Below are positions 63,682-64,000 of a DNA stretch of 64,000 nt, piece after piece. Position numbers and translations under genes: made by a program. Below the pieces are notes generated by a model. It was not told the origin of the DNA and ran no database searches. It worked only from the letters and a program-made list of their open reading frames with translations. Position 1 is the first letter of the stretch, and each line of letters opens with the position of its first letter. This DNA is from Ahaetulla prasina (Eukaryota > Chordata > Lepidosauria > Squamata > Colubridae). The DNA lies in contig NC_080540.1 in the NCBI RefSeq assembly GCF_028640845.1, positions 135,002,420 to 135,066,419 of the forward strand. Reading direction: 5' to 3'.

Positions 63682-63934
63682 CTGAGAATAACATAAATAA
63701 ATCACAGACAGATTTGTTTATTTCCAGATTGGGTCAGTTTTGCATGTTTTATTTATCAGTCTACTGTATTCCAGGTCATTTCTATTAATCTTCATGATTG
63801 GCTCACACAAGCAATTAAATTCAGAGAGAGGGAGGGAGAGGGGGAGGGAGAATCCTCAAGTTATATCCTGTATTTGGACCAGAACCTCTGTCGCTAGAAG
63901 GCTTTTAAATGATTTTACACCCTTTTTTTGCTTT

Positions 63935-64000
63935 AGTTGTTATGTAAATCACCAGGGTTGTTAAGCAAATCCAGATTCCCCCATGGATTTTGCTTGTTGA
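63935..64000 (+). mobile_element. TA-type MITE, cut by the window end
   Basis: GGTTGTTAAGCAAATCCAGA and ATGGATTTTGCTTGTTGA follow the interior of the 1246/25064 family. Confidence 0.55.

Overview
The window is nuclear DNA from a vertebrate, most likely a squamate reptile and probably a snake. The evidence is a long GT-AG spliced gene in large introns, together with a squamate-type repeat load: Sauria-type SINEs, a BovB (RTE) fragment, CR1 and L2 LINEs, a Rex1/CR1-like LINE, Penelope-like (PLE) termini, many hAT MITEs and a GATA microsatellite. The species call is inference.

There is one host gene, on the minus strand, running through the whole window. I reconstruct 35 consecutive coding exons (63681 down to 974) that join in frame with GT-AG borders into about 1,985 codons. 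They encode the motor half of an axonemal dynein heavy chain. In order they carry AAA2, AAA3, AAA4, stalk coiled coil 1, the microtubule-binding domain, stalk coiled coil 2, AAA5, AAA6 and the start of the C-terminal region. The sequence matches DNAH17 best, the sperm-flagellum outer-arm beta-type heavy chain, rather than its paralogues DNAH9 and DNAH11. The 5' half of the gene (tail, AAA1) lies beyond 64000, and the last exons lie before position 1.

Region by region: 1-9.4 kb holds C-terminal and AAA6 exons among MITEs; 9.7-11 kb is a three-level nested transposon stack; 11.7-24 kb holds AAA5/AAA6 and stalk exons with hAT elements; 24-35 kb holds the stalk and microtubule-binding exons, two L2 tails placed tail to tail, and PLE-like repeats with hammerhead-ribozyme-like cores; 35.4-43.0 kb is a 7.7-kb intron filled by a 3-kb L2 LINE and a PLE remnant with a GIY-YIG endonuclease ORF; 43-54.7 kb holds AAA4 and AAA3 exons, interrupted by a Rex1/CR1-like LINE and a PLE copy with a 16-bp target duplication; 54.7-64 kb holds AAA3 and AAA2 exons with BovB, CR1 and tRNA-SINEs.

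No second host gene, structural RNA gene, CRISPR array or prokaryotic feature was seen. The most interesting signals are the recurring 34-nt hammerhead-like cores in three PLE-type terminal repeat families, the nested stack whose order is fixed by target-site duplications, and two hAT MITE families with many verifiable 8-bp duplications.
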